From Azoarcus sp031556475 (GTDB lineage: Bacteria; Pseudomonadota; Gammaproteobacteria; Burkholderiales; Rhodocyclaceae), in the NCBI GenBank assembly GCA_031556475.1, contig JAVBSY010000039.1:1-30526 (forward strand): a stretch of DNA of 30,526 nt. Direction: 5' to 3'. A program made the position numbers and the translations under genes. The first letter of the stretch is position 1, and every line of letters begins with the position of its first letter. Positions 17,026-25,403 of this stretch are shown here, in pieces. The notes below the pieces were generated by a model. The model made no database searches. It saw only the letters and a program-made list of their open reading frames with translations, and was not told where the DNA came from.

Positions 17026-17541
17026 TCAGTCCATCGGCACGATGATGACTACGCGACGGTTCTGAATACGTCCTTGATCAGATCGATTGGTGGCGATCGG
17101 GCGGGTGTTGCCGAAGCCACGGACGGTGATGTTCTCGTAGGGAATGCCATTGGCCGCGATTTCCTGCGCCACGGTTTCGGCACGGCGTAGCGACAGCGTT
17201 TGATTGTAGGCGGGGCCGCCAACGTTGTCGGCATGGCCTTCCACTTGCAGATGGTCGACGTCGACCGATTTCAGGACGTCTACGATGCGGCGAATGGTTT
17301 CGCGCGATTCCGGTGTCAGTGCGTCGGTATCCGTGTCGAACAGAATGCGCCCGTCGAAATTGAGGCTTCTGGTGTCATCGGTTTTGTTGAATCCGGCTGT
17401 GATCAAGGCGGTGACTTGCGCTTCGGTGAGTCCATGTACGACCGGTTCTGGCGCGGGTGGCGGAGTTTGGCAAGCGGCGAGCAGTCCCAGGGTCAGGGCC
17501 ATCAGGGCCAGACGGTACCAGGGAAGGCTGTGGTGCTTCAT
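17026..17541 (-). CDS. yfiB: OmpA-family peptidoglycan-binding lipoprotein, YfiB-like
   Basis: A 171-residue outer-membrane lipoprotein: a signal peptide ends in the lipobox LLAAC with Cys24 as the lipidated residue. It is followed by a short Pro-rich linker and an OmpA C-terminal domain (ILFDTDTDALTPES, VEGHADNVGGPAYNQTLSLRRAETV, GFGNTRPIATNRSDQGRIQNRRVVI). Its ATG overlaps the stop of the diguanylate cyclase gene by four bases (ATGA), so the two are translationally coupled. In the known YfiBNR system YfiB binds peptidoglycan in the outer membrane and sequesters YfiR, which relieves inhibition of YfiN. The assignment as YfiB rests on this gene order plus domain type. Confidence 0.88.
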   Translation of the reverse strand: MKHHSLPWYRLALMALTLGLLAACQTPPPAPEPVVHGLTEAQVTALITAGFNKTDDTRSLNFDGRILFDTDTDALTPESRETIRRIVDVLKSVDVDHLQVEGHADNVGGPAYNQTLSLRRAETVAQEIAANGIPYENITVRGFGNTRPIATNRSDQGRIQNRRVVIIVPMD

Positions 17542-18809
17542 GGAGTGTGCTCCGCGGGGGTGTCGATTTCAGGAGTATAAATCCGATAGCACCCGCGCCC
17601 GCCGTTCTTTGCGACGTACATGGCGCGGTCGGCGGCACGCATCAGACCATCACCGTTTTGCGCATGTTCCGGGAAAATAGCGATGCCGATGCTGACGCTG
17701 GGGATGGCGGTTTCGCCCTGGAGTGAAACCGGGGATTGCATCGCGGCAAGAATTTTTTCGGCCACGCGGATGGCGTCGCCGATATCGCGCAGGGACGTGA
17801 GCAGTACGGTGAATTCGTCGCCGCCGAGGCGGGCGACGAGGTCGCTGTCGCGGATTGCACTGCGGATGCGCCGGGCCATGTCGACCAGCAGGGTGTCGCC
17901 GGCAGCGTGCCCCAGGCGGTCGTTGATTTCCTTGAAATGATCGCAATCCAGGTAGATCACGCCGATACGGGCGCCTGTCTGGCGGGCGTCGTCCAGTGTG
18001 TGGTCGAGGCGCTCCTTGAAATAAACCCGATTGGCCAGGCCGGTCAGGCTGTCGTGCAGCGCGAGTTGGGAGAGCGAGGCATTGGCGCGTTCGAGCTTGG
18101 TCTGACGTGCGAGCAACTCGGCGTTGCGCGCCTGGATTTCGCCGAGCAGCGCGTTGAAGTCTTTACCCAGTTGGTCGAACTCGACGACATCGAAATCCGG
18201 CAGGCGGCGCTCGAAATCCTTGTTCAGGTTGGTGGCGTGGGCGAGCGAGGACAAGGCGTCGAGTTGTGCCGCGATGCGCCGTTCCATGCGCGACGCCAGC
18301 CGGCGGGCGGCGATGATGGCAAGGATCAGGCTGATCAGGCCTGCGGCCACGGCTCGGAGGAAGAAGCCGACGAACACGGTCCCTTCGCCGCGCAACATGA
18401 TTCGGCCCAGCACGCGTTGTTCGCGCCGGATTTCGGTGGAGGTCTGCTGCGGGAAAATGATTTTTCCAAAGGTCCGCCCGAACAGGTCCAAGGTGCCGTG
18501 TGGCGGGCGTTCGTATTGCGCCAGTTTGTTGCCTTCGGGGGTGACGATGATGGCCTCGGCCAGGTGTTCGCGTTCGGCGATCTGCGTAAGGATTTCGTTT
18601 GCGGTAGCCGTGTCGCCGAACATCACCGCCGCTTCGCTGGCGTATGCAATGGTGCGCGCCACGAGGCCGAGGTTTTCGTTTACCTGCGTGCGCAGGGTGA
18701 TGAAAGTGATGACGAGCAGCAAGCCCGCGGCAACCGTCAGCGCCAGGGTGGTGGAGCCGAAATGCGTGCGGTGCAGGGCTGCAAGCAGCGTGGTACGTGG
18801 CAGAGTCAT
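17538..18809 (-). CDS. yfiN: Membrane diguanylate cyclase, YfiN/TpbB-like
   Basis: A 423-residue inner-membrane enzyme that makes cyclic di-GMP. TM1 lies at about 19-39, a periplasmic domain of about 100 residues follows (CHASE8 type, AYASEAAVMFGDTATANEIL), TM2 is at about 145-167, then a HAMP-like linker and a C-terminal GGDEF domain. The active-site motif GGDEF at 329-333 is intact, and the inhibitory I-site RDSD lies five residues before it, so product inhibition is likely. The frame is open to 18932, but the ATG at 18809 is preceded by GAGGGG and follows the yfiR stop by 13 bases. In the characterised system YfiR in the periplasm binds and silences YfiN. Confidence 0.92.
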   Translation of the reverse strand: MTLPRTTLLAALHRTHFGSTTLALTVAAGLLLVITFITLRTQVNENLGLVARTIAYASEAAVMFGDTATANEILTQIAEREHLAEAIIVTPEGNKLAQYERPPHGTLDLFGRTFGKIIFPQQTSTEIRREQRVLGRIMLRGEGTVFVGFFLRAVAAGLISLILAIIAARRLASRMERRIAAQLDALSSLAHATNLNKDFERRLPDFDVVEFDQLGKDFNALLGEIQARNAELLARQTKLERANASLSQLALHDSLTGLANRVYFKERLDHTLDDARQTGARIGVIYLDCDHFKEINDRLGHAAGDTLLVDMARRIRSAIRDSDLVARLGGDEFTVLLTSLRDIGDAIRVAEKILAAMQSPVSLQGETAIPSVSIGIAIFPEHAQNGDGLMRAADRAMYVAKNGGRGCYRIYTPEIDTPAEHTP

Positions 18810-18822
18810 CGTCGGTTTCCCC

Positions 18823-19386
18823 TCAGTGATCCTTTTGCAACTGACGGGACAGTCGCAAAACCTGGGGGTTGACGCGTAATCCGCTGCGTGTGATGGCGTC
18901 CAGATTGACGGAAAAGTGCACGGTGTCGTCACCGGTCTGCCTGGGATCGAGGCAGAACATGCCGCCAGCGGAACAGAAATCGCTGTTTTCGCCGATGCTC
19001 AGAATCGGCCGGCCGGTCATCTGGCGAACCAGGCGGGCGGTGGTATTGGGGTCGACCTGGCCTATGTACGCGACATCGCACGAGTTGGCCGGGTTCTCAT
19101 CCGTGTTCAGTGTGCGAACGGTGCTGGCTCGTTCGGATGCGACCCAGTCGGAAAGGCGCTGGATTGCCTCGGTATTCGCCGTCTGGCCGATAACGCAGAC
19201 ACGCAGCGGATTCGGTTCGGCAGGCCAGCGTGTATAGCTGACGATACCCCAGGTGGTGGCGCCGATCGCCAATTGCTCTTCGGGCAACGTCGCGGCAGGG
19301 GTGTTCGGTGCCGCGCAGGCCACCGTCGTCGATAGGACGCATAGCGAAGCGGAGCACAGAAGCCAGCGGAAAAATACGTCGAGCAT
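18823..19386 (-). CDS. yfiR: Periplasmic YfiR-family regulator
   Basis: A 187-residue periplasmic protein of the YfiR family (DUF4154). It has a signal peptide (FFRWLLCSASLCVLSTTVACA), the N-terminal part LAIGATTWGIVSYTRWP, and the conserved end VHFSVNLDAITRSGLRVNPQ VLRLSRQL. The Cys pair region DFCSAGGMFCL matches the redox-sensitive disulfide region of known YfiR. It is the first gene of the yfiR-yfiN-yfiB operon and should repress YfiN when reduced or free stress signals do not bind; redox sensing here is inferred. The ATG at 19386 is chosen over a TTG at 19407, and no strong ribosome-binding site precedes either. Confidence 0.88.
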   Translation of the reverse strand: MLDVFFRWLLCSASLCVLSTTVACAAPNTPAATLPEEQLAIGATTWGIVSYTRWPAEPNPLRVCVIGQTANTEAIQRLSDWVASERASTVRTLNTDENPANSCDVAYIGQVDPNTTARLVRQMTGRPILSIGENSDFCSAGGMFCLDPRQTGDDTVHFSVNLDAITRSGLRVNPQVLRLSRQLQKDH

Positions 19387-19643
19387 AGCTTTTTGATGGA
19401 CTGTCAAGTGAACGATCTAACGATGAAAGCGGATAAAAGTCTACTAGCGGAAGTGGGTCGTGCGATGCGTGATTGGTCACGGTTGCGTGCGTCATTTTCG
19501 CGTGGCTTCCTGTGTTGGATAGGTTTCTCCGGCATGGATGGGTATGCGTGGGCAATACATGTGGGCAAGGTGAATATTTCCGTGCTTAGCGTGGTGTGGC
19601 GCGAAACGCTAAACTCCCCCTCTTTTCCTGCCTGGATCACCCC

Positions 19644-20954
19644 ATGTCCATGCGACGCGTCCTCACCGGCATTACCACCTCCGGCACCCCCCATCTCGGC
19701 AACTACGCTGGCGCACTGCGTCCGGCCATCGAAGCCAGCCGGCGCCCCGATGTCGAAAGCTTTTACTTTCTCGCCGATTACCACGCGCTCATCAAGACCG
19801 CAGACCCCGCTCGCGTTCAGCGCTCCACGCTCGAAATAGCGACCACCTGGCTTGCCGCCGGGCTCGACGTCGATCGCGTCTGGTTCTATCGCCAATCCGA
19901 CATCCCCGAAATTCCCGAACTCACCTGGCTTCTTGCCTGTGTCGCTGGCAAGGGGCTGCTCAACCGCGCCCATGCCTACAAGGCTGCGGTGGATAAGAAC
20001 GTTGCCGATGGCGAGGACGCCGACGCCGGCGTCACCATGGGGCTTTTCATGTACCCGGTACTGATGGCCGCCGACATCCTCATGTTCAAGGCCCACTCGG
20101 TGCCGGTCGGGCGGGACCAGATCCAGCATATCGAAATGGCGCGCGATCTCGCTGCCCGCTTCAACCACCTCTATGGCGAACACCTTGTATTGCCCGAAGC
20201 GGTGGTCGACGAAGCCGTTGCCACGTTGCCTGGGCTGGATGGCCGCAAGATGAGCAAGAGCTACGACAACACCATCCCGCTCTTCGCCCCGGCCACCGAC
20301 TTGAAAAAGCGCATCTTCTCCATCGTTACCGACTCCAGGGCTCCAGGTGAACCCAAGGAAACCGAGGGCTGCGCGCTCTTTCAAATCTACCAGGCCTTTG
20401 CCACCCCGGCCGAAACCGATGCCATGCGCGCGGCTTTTGCCGCCGGTATTGCCTGGGGTGAAGCCAAGGAAGCGCTGTTCGAACGCATCGATACCACCGT
20501 CGCTCCCATGCGCGAGCGCTACGATGAACTCATCGCCCAGCCTGCGCTGATCGAAGCCAGGCTCAAGGAGGGCGCCGCCAAGGCACGCGCCATTTCCGCG
20601 CCGTTCCTGGCCGAGCTGCGCCATGCCGCCGGTCTGCGCAGTCTTGTCGGTGCGGGCGGGGTGCAGGTGAAAAAGGCTGCGAAAGCCGCCGTGCTGCCGC
20701 AGTTCAAGCAATACCGCGAGGATGACGGACGTTTCTATTTCAAGTTCGTCGATGGCGAAAGCCGTTTACTGCTGCAAAGCGTGGGTTTCGTTTCGCCCAA
20801 GGAGGCCGGGCAGAACGTGGCCCGCATCAAGCAGGGCGAGGCATGCGTGGAGAAGGCGCAGGTTATGGTGGGCGAGGTGCTTGTCGGAATGCTGGGCGAA
20901 GGGGTTTTTGCGGCGGATCTGCAGGAGGCGGTGGCGGCGCTCGCCGAGGGCTGA
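19644..20954 (+). CDS. trpS: Tryptophanyl-tRNA synthetase
   Basis: A class I aminoacyl-tRNA synthetase that charges tRNA-Trp in the cytoplasm. It starts with RRVLTGITTSGTPHLGNYAG, where TPHLGNY is the HIGH-type motif. It contains VPVGRDQIQHIEMARD, the tryptophan-site region, and the second signature GRKMSKSYDN. At 436 residues it is about 100 longer than the E. coli enzyme; the extra C-terminal part (VKKAAKAAVLPQFKQYREDDGRFYFKF-type region) is usual in long-form betaproteobacterial TrpS. The start is ATG 19644 or the second ATG at 19650, because homology begins immediately after. The frame's upstream extension to 19596 has no similarity. It is divergent from yfiR across about 257 bases, in which I see no other gene. 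Confidence 0.95.
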   Translation: MSMRRVLTGITTSGTPHLGNYAGALRPAIEASRRPDVESFYFLADYHALIKTADPARVQRSTLEIATTWLAAGLDVDRVWFYRQSDIPEIPELTWLLACVAGKGLLNRAHAYKAAVDKNVADGEDADAGVTMGLFMYPVLMAADILMFKAHSVPVGRDQIQHIEMARDLAARFNHLYGEHLVLPEAVVDEAVATLPGLDGRKMSKSYDNTIPLFAPATDLKKRIFSIVTDSRAPGEPKETEGCALFQIYQAFATPAETDAMRAAFAAGIAWGEAKEALFERIDTTVAPMRERYDELIAQPALIEARLKEGAAKARAISAPFLAELRHAAGLRSLVGAGGVQVKKAAKAAVLPQFKQYREDDGRFYFKFVDGESRLLLQSVGFVSPKEAGQNVARIKQGEACVEKAQVMVGEVLVGMLGEGVFAADLQEAVAALAEG

Positions 20955-20989
20955 GTGCCTTCGATAGCCCGTACCCGCAGCCGCCTGAT

Positions 20990-21529
20990 TTACGGTGCGG
21001 TGTTGTTACCGTCGCCGATGGCGCGCTGCATCAGCACGATATCGACCCAGCGGCCGAACTTGAAACCGACTGCGCGCTGTGTGCCGACAACGTTGAACCC
21101 CAGCCCCTTGTGTAGTGTGATGGAGCCCCGGTTGGCGCTGTCGCCGATCACCGCCACAACCTGGCGCCAAGGCCCTTGCGCACAGCGTTCGAGCAAGGCC
21201 GAGAGCAGCGCGTTGCCGATACCGCGGCCGGTTTCGTCGTAGGCAACGTAAATGGAATTTTCCAGCGTGTAGCGGAAAGCGGAGCGCATGCGATGCGGGC
21301 CGGCATAGCAATAGCCCACGATACGGCCCTGGCAATCGGCCGCCAGCCAGGGCAGACCGCGAGCGCGCACGGCGTCGAAGCGGGTGCGCATTTCAGCGAC
21401 ACCCGGCGGTGTTTCCTCGAACGATGCGGTGCTGTGCAGAACGTAATGGGAATACAGTGCGGCAATGGCCGGCATATCCTCGGCGGTGGCATCGCGCACG
21501 ACAAACGGGGCGGCGGGCAGTTGGGACAT
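20990..21529 (-). CDS. GNAT N-acetyltransferase, phosphinothricin acetyltransferase-like
   Basis: A 179-residue acetyl-CoA-dependent N-acetyltransferase. Landmarks of the PAT/Bar-like subgroup are VRDATAEDMPAIAALYSHYV, STASFEE, GRIVGYCYAG, ENSIYVAYDETGRGIGNALL (acetyl-CoA loop), VVAVIGDSANRGSITLHKGLGF and FKFGRWVDIVLMQR. In this family the substrates include phosphinothricin and methionine sulfoximine analogues; the native substrate is unknown. AGGA before the ATG at 21529 decides the start over the longer frame to 21595. It is convergent with trpS, only 35 bases apart. Confidence 0.9.
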   Translation of the reverse strand: MSQLPAAPFVVRDATAEDMPAIAALYSHYVLHSTASFEETPPGVAEMRTRFDAVRARGLPWLAADCQGRIVGYCYAGPHRMRSAFRYTLENSIYVAYDETGRGIGNALLSALLERCAQGPWRQVVAVIGDSANRGSITLHKGLGFNVVGTQRAVGFKFGRWVDIVLMQRAIGDGNNTAP

Positions 21530-21768
21530 GGCGATCCTGTGCGGGGCGTCTGTGGTTGGAGTCGTCAAGGATAAACGGACATCGGGCGGAGACAAGCAAA
21601 GGCTGAAACGTCATGACAGTGATGTTGCCCGGCGTGGGCGAGAATGAAAAGCCCTTCCTCCATGGTGGCTTCGATGCTTGGGCCGATGCCCGCGAACAGG
21701 ATGCCTGGTGTGCGATTTGCCTTTGTCTCCTTACGGCTCTATCTTTCCCGTTTTTTGTATAGCCGGTC

Positions 21769-22242
21769 TTGCCCTTGTCCGCTTCCGTTCCCCCGCTTCG
21801 CTCGTTTCGCGATCGTATTCGTCAGGTGGCGCTTTTCGAGATCGGCGGCCTGCTGCTGATTTCGCCCCCTTTCGCGTGGCTGAGCGGCATTCCGCTGGTC
21901 GAATCGGCGGGGCTGCTGGCCGTGCTCGCACTGATCGCGGCGATATGGAACGGCGTCTACAACACCGTTTTCGACCGCATCGAAGGCCGTTTGACCGGAC
22001 GTACCGCCGACCGCCGGCCGTGGCTCTTGCGCTGTGCCCATGCAATCGGCTTCGAGGGAGGTCTGCTGGTGTTGACGCTGCCGGTTCTGGTGGCGTGGAC
22101 GGGCATGGGGTGGTGGGAGGCCCTGGTGGCGGACTTGGGGCTTGCCGTCACTTATACGGTTTATGCCTTCGTGTTCAACGTCGCCTACGATCACTTCTTT
22201 CCGATTCCGCAGGGCGTTCAGGCGGCCGAGACGACGAAGTGA
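21769..22242 (+). CDS. PACE-family efflux transporter (AceI-like, BTP domains)
   Basis: A 157-residue four-helix inner-membrane protein with two bacterial transmembrane pair domains. Helices are at about 21-42, 47-68, 90-112 and 122-140. Family signatures are the acidic LFEIGG (helix-1 Glu used for proton coupling in AceI), WNGVYNTVFDRIEGRL and AVTYTVYAFVFNVAYDHFFP. PACE proteins export biguanides or polyamines such as chlorhexidine and short diamines; the substrate here is unknown. No ATG is available: a stop lies at 21760, so TTG 21769 or TTG 21775 must serve, and the ribosome-binding site is weak. Its stop overlaps the murB start (GTGA), suggesting coupled translation with a cell-wall gene. 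Confidence 0.88.
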   Translation: MPLSASVPPLRSFRDRIRQVALFEIGGLLLISPPFAWLSGIPLVESAGLLAVLALIAAIWNGVYNTVFDRIEGRLTGRTADRRPWLLRCAHAIGFEGGLLVLTLPVLVAWTGMGWWEALVADLGLAVTYTVYAFVFNVAYDHFFPIPQGVQAAETTK

Positions 22243-23267
22243 TAACGCGCGATGTCGATCTGCGTTCGCTGAACACCTTTGGCCTTCCGGCGCGCGCGGC
22301 CTTTTTCGTCACCGTGGACGATCCGGCGCGCTTGCCCGCCGTACTGGCCGATCCGGCCTTGGCCGGATTGCCGAGGCTGGTTCTCGGCGGCGGCAGCAAT
22401 ATCGTATTCGACGGCGACTTTCCCGGCGTTGTGCTGAAAACCGCCTGCTCCGGCCGCAGGCTGTCGAGCGATGACGAGAGTGCCTGGGTCGTCGAAGCCG
22501 GCGCCGGTGAAAATTGGCATGATTTCGTGTGCTGGACCTTGCGGCAGGGGTGGGGCGGTTTGGAAAACCTGGCCTTGATCCCTGGTACGGTGGGGGCGGC
22601 GCCCGTCCAGAACATCGGCGCTTACGGCCTGGAAATGGCCGAACGTTTCGAGTCGCTCGATGCGCTCGACCTGTCGAGCGGGGAAATGCGTGTTTTTCAT
22701 GCGGAAGACTGTGCTTTCGGTTATCGCGACAGTCGCTTCAAGCGCGAGCCGGGGCGCTGGCTGATTACGCGTGTGCGTTTTCGGTTGCCGAAGCGTTGGC
22801 AGGCGCTTACCCAGTATGCGGAACTTGCACGCGAGTTGGACGAGCAGGCCAAATGGGCCGAATGCGGTTGCCGTGCGACGACGCCACAAGCTGTTGCCGA
22901 TGCGGTCATCGCCATTCGCCGACGCAAGTTGCCCGATCCTGCCGAGATCGGCAACGCCGGCAGTTTTTTCAAGAACCCCGTGGTGGATGCTGCCTCATAC
23001 GCTCGTCTGGCCGCTGCCTATCCGCAACTTCCCCACTACCCGCAAGCGGATGGCGGCGAAAAGCTTGCCGCGGGCTGGCTGATCGAACAGACGGGGTGGA
23101 AAGGGCGCAATCTGGGCCCCGTGGCCTGCTTTGAACGCCAGGCTTTGATACTGGTCAATCTAGGGGGAGCATGCGGTGCCGACGTGCGCCGCATTGCCCA
23201 TGCCGTTGGCAATGATGTTGAAAAATGTTTCGGCGTGAGCCTTGAAGTCGAACCTGTCTTTGTTTAA
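22239..23267 (+). CDS. murB: UDP-N-acetylmuramate dehydrogenase
   Basis: A flavoprotein that reduces UDP-GlcNAc-enolpyruvate to UDP-MurNAc with NADPH, in the cytoplasmic stage of peptidoglycan synthesis. From the GTG start it has 342 residues, the same as E. coli MurB (type I). Motifs are SLNTFGLPARA, LGGGSNIVF (FAD), LIPGTVGAAPVQNIGAYG, CAFGYRDSRFK with the catalytic-site Arg, and GNAGSFFKNP, in which Ser242 is the proton donor. The C-terminal LEVEPVFV carries the conserved Glu. The GTG at 22239 overlaps the PACE gene's TGA; the frame runs open far upstream (to 21678) but has no similarity there. Possible poor terminator: a 4-bp GC stem followed by TTTTATT near 23299-23320. Confidence 0.95.
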   Translation: MITRDVDLRSLNTFGLPARAAFFVTVDDPARLPAVLADPALAGLPRLVLGGGSNIVFDGDFPGVVLKTACSGRRLSSDDESAWVVEAGAGENWHDFVCWTLRQGWGGLENLALIPGTVGAAPVQNIGAYGLEMAERFESLDALDLSSGEMRVFHAEDCAFGYRDSRFKREPGRWLITRVRFRLPKRWQALTQYAELARELDEQAKWAECGCRATTPQAVADAVIAIRRRKLPDPAEIGNAGSFFKNPVVDAASYARLAAAYPQLPHYPQADGGEKLAAGWLIEQTGWKGRNLGPVACFERQALILVNLGGACGADVRRIAHAVGNDVEKCFGVSLEVEPVFV

Positions 23268-23323
23268 GCGTGACGCATTACCTGTATTCGCGGCTGTGGC
23301 GGTGAAAGCGCCGTTTTATTGGC

Positions 23324-23337
23324 TTGATTTAGATTAA
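23324..23337. promoter_or_regulatory. FNR-like (Anr/Dnr) box before the cytochrome c gene
   Basis: TTGATTTAGATTAA matches TTGAT-N4-ATCAA with a single substitution. A class II start would fall near 23372. That would leave the two upstream ATGs (23364, 23376) without a usable leader and favours the ATG at 23457. Oxygen- or nitrogen-oxide-dependent control of a cytochrome c is biologically sensible, but the target is inferred. Confidence 0.5.
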
Positions 23338-23456
23338 AATTCATTCGTCGATGTCGAGGTTGTGTGCCTTTCATCATGAAAATGCCTGTGTTCCGAGTGC
23401 CCGATGAACATGCCCGTGTTTATGCGGGGAAGCGTTTGTTGGCGCGTAAAGGGTGG

Positions 23457-24092
23457 ATGACCGGCGCTTGGATGCGCGGATTCATCGGCTCCCTGCTGCT
23501 GTCGATGTCCGGTGCCGCTTTGGCGCAGGGGAGTGCCGCCCAGATCCTGCAGCAGTTCGGTGCGGACCAGGGGCAGCGCGGGGCGGCCATCGAGGATGGG
23601 CGTAAAGCGGCGTTTTTCTGTGCCAATTGCCATGGAGAGGACGGTAACAGCCGTTACCCCGAGGTGCCCAATCTGGCCGGGCAGAACCCGGTCTATGTGC
23701 TTGGGCAGATCGAGGCTTTTCTTGCCGGGCGGCGCAAGGACGAATTCATGCAGGGCATGATGAAGGTGTTGAGCGAGCGTGACAAAGCAGCCATCGTGCT
23801 CTATTACGCGAATTCTCCCGTCAAGCCCGCCGGAGGCGGAGCGGCCGAGCTGATCAGCAAAGGCGCCAATTTTTACGCCAAGCTCTGCGCGCGTTGCCAC
23901 CAGATCAATGCGTATGGGGCCGAAACCTACCCGCGCCTTGCAGGGCAGCAGGCGGAATATATTCGCCGCAACCTCAAGCGCTATCTGACTCAATCCGGCG
24001 AGCGCTTCTATGCGCCGATGACGGCGGCGGTCACCCAGCTTGGCAACGACAATATCGAAGCCGTGGTGGCTTATCTCTCCAGTTTGAAGTAG
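23457..24092 (+). CDS. Di-haem cytochrome c, c4-like
   Basis: A 211-residue periplasmic electron carrier with two c-type haem sites, CANCH at 55-59 and CARCH at 144-148. Each is followed by a Met-bearing segment (FMQGMMKVLSERDKAAIV; FYAPMTAAVTQLGNDNIEAV) that supplies the sixth ligand. The two-domain layout with similar halves is that of cytochrome c4. A signal peptide (RGFIGSLLLSMSGAALAQG) follows ATG 23457 directly. The frame is open to 23364 and ATG 23376 has a distant GAGG, but the added 30 residues look unlike a leader and would precede the signal peptide. A possible AAAGGG site lies before 23457. In vivo c4 passes electrons to terminal oxidases or N-oxide reductases. Confidence 0.87.
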   Translation: MTGAWMRGFIGSLLLSMSGAALAQGSAAQILQQFGADQGQRGAAIEDGRKAAFFCANCHGEDGNSRYPEVPNLAGQNPVYVLGQIEAFLAGRRKDEFMQGMMKVLSERDKAAIVLYYANSPVKPAGGGAAELISKGANFYAKLCARCHQINAYGAETYPRLAGQQAEYIRRNLKRYLTQSGERFYAPMTAAVTQLGNDNIEAVVAYLSSLK

Positions 24093-24302
24093 CGCGGCCA
24101 TGAATGTGACTGCGATATATCGACGGCCAGCCGGATTTTGCGAATGTCATGAAATAATGATGACGAAGGTGTTGTGCCCGCGCGTCACTGAACCGGTGAA
24201 ACGCAAGCCCTGTCGCGCATTGCTTGCCCCGGTTCGGAGCGCGTAGTAGATACTGCGCCGATGGGTTTCGATCAATGCTACCCAAATGGCGAATCCGCGC
24301 GA

Positions 24303-24319
24303 TGTCTTCTATAAAGACA
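24303..24319. other. Small hairpin in the cytochrome c - exported protein gap
   Basis: TGTCTT (24303-24308) pairs with AAGACA (24314-24319) around CTATA. The remainder of 24093-24378 holds no gene I can support; it should contain the promoter of the next gene. Confidence 0.25.
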
Positions 24320-24378
24320 CGGGTGGATGTTCTTTCCCGAGGGGAAGTGTTTTTTCCCGCAACATGGATGGAAATGAC

Positions 24379-24735
24379 ATGAAAAATAAATATTTCTCGC
24401 GCTTTGCCCGCCCGCTGGCTGCCGGCGTTCTGGCCTGCGCCATGAGCTTTCCCGTGCTGGCGCAGGATCAGCAGCAAGGGCTGTACGATCCCACGGCCAA
24501 CGATGACAGCGGCAGCATGGCGATGGATCTCCTGCTCGTGCGCCCGTTCGGTGTTCTCGCCAGCGCGGTGGGAGCGGCCGGTTTCGTTTTTTCCCTGCCA
24601 TTCACATTGGTGACCGGCACTGTGGGAGATACCGCTCACGAGTGGGTGGGCAGGCCGCTGGAGTATACGTTCAATCGGCCCCTGGGTGATTTCGACAACT
24701 GCGGCCGCGATCGTCATCCTTGCGGGCAGCGTTGA
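24379..24735 (+). CDS. Small exported protein of unknown function
   Basis: A 118-residue protein with a signal peptide (PLAAGVLACAMSFPVLAQ, cleavage near residue 28) and a second hydrophobic stretch (GVLASAVGAAGFVFSLPF, about 57-80). Between and after lie DPTANDDSGSMAMDLLLVRPF and EWVGRPLEYTFNRPLGDFD, which resemble a widespread but uncharacterised proteobacterial envelope protein. GGATGG at spacing 6-7 supports ATG 24379; ATG 24364 would add five residues. Not obviously part of an operon with the cytochrome gene 287 bases upstream. Confidence 0.72.
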   Translation: MKNKYFSRFARPLAAGVLACAMSFPVLAQDQQQGLYDPTANDDSGSMAMDLLLVRPFGVLASAVGAAGFVFSLPFTLVTGTVGDTAHEWVGRPLEYTFNRPLGDFDNCGRDRHPCGQR

Positions 24736-25403
24736 ATTTGCACTTGGTGTGATTGGACTGTGCCGGTGTGTAAGCAGGGGCAATCGCTCTTGCCGCCCGC
24801 CGCCAGTTCATAACGGTGTAGTTTTTGCCGGTAGGGGTTGTTTTGTTTTGCGTCGCTGCAACCAAGTGGCCGTGCGTTGGTGTTCGGTCACGGAGTTGCC
24901 GCGTCTGTTCGTCGCTTTTCGACAACATACTGATTGAAGCCGGCGTTCGGTTTGCGCTGTGGCTGGTTGGTGCGTTTAGGTGTTGCCGTATTGCCGTAGC
25001 GCTGGCCAGTAAGCTGCTCAGGGTTCAGGCGGGTCGATACGTTTTTGTGGAGGCTCTTGTGGTTTCCTCGGGGAGGGTGGTGTTGCCATACTCCCTGGGC
25101 GTGGTGCATGGCTGTAGCCAGTCGCCGCGTATTTCATTGAAGATGAACGCTCGCCGTCGCGCGATTGTCCCATGCAAGTTTTTGGGGCAGTGTTCGAGCG
25201 AATCGGGCGTGTGGAATGCCGATTGTGTGTATTGCCCGGACTGTTTGCCGGGTGGCGTGTCGCTGCAAGAGAAGCCGGTGGTCGATCGGTGGTTGGTAAT
25301 TGGCAGAACAAGGCATGTAAAACTGCGGCATTGCACACATTGGCCGAGCGTTTTCACCATTCATCAGTGCAATGCCGGCGGGTTCGCGTAGGCAGTGGAG
25401 TTC
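24736..25403. other. 668-base gene-free stretch, GT-rich
   Basis: I see no gene with a usable start and family similarity. A 188-codon frame (24825-25391) is Cys/Arg-rich, lacks a ribosome-binding site and is probably accidental. The plus strand is rich in G and T and less GC-biased than the neighbours. A short stem (GGCAA 24779-24783 with TTGCC 24790-24794) could end the upstream transcript. The 3' end carries the GGAG of the next gene. Confidence 0.5.

Noticed and set aside
17736..18872. 378-codon plus-strand frame opposite yfiN
   Set aside because: The GGDEF domain on the other strand is unambiguous.
19404..20711. 435-codon minus-strand frame opposite trpS
   Set aside because: trpS is certain from its motifs; the antisense product is Gly-rich and unlike any family I know.
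24825..25391. 188-codon plus-strand frame with CPDC
   Set aside because: Cys/Arg-rich, GTG/ATG choice without a ribosome-binding site, no domain; likely accidental.
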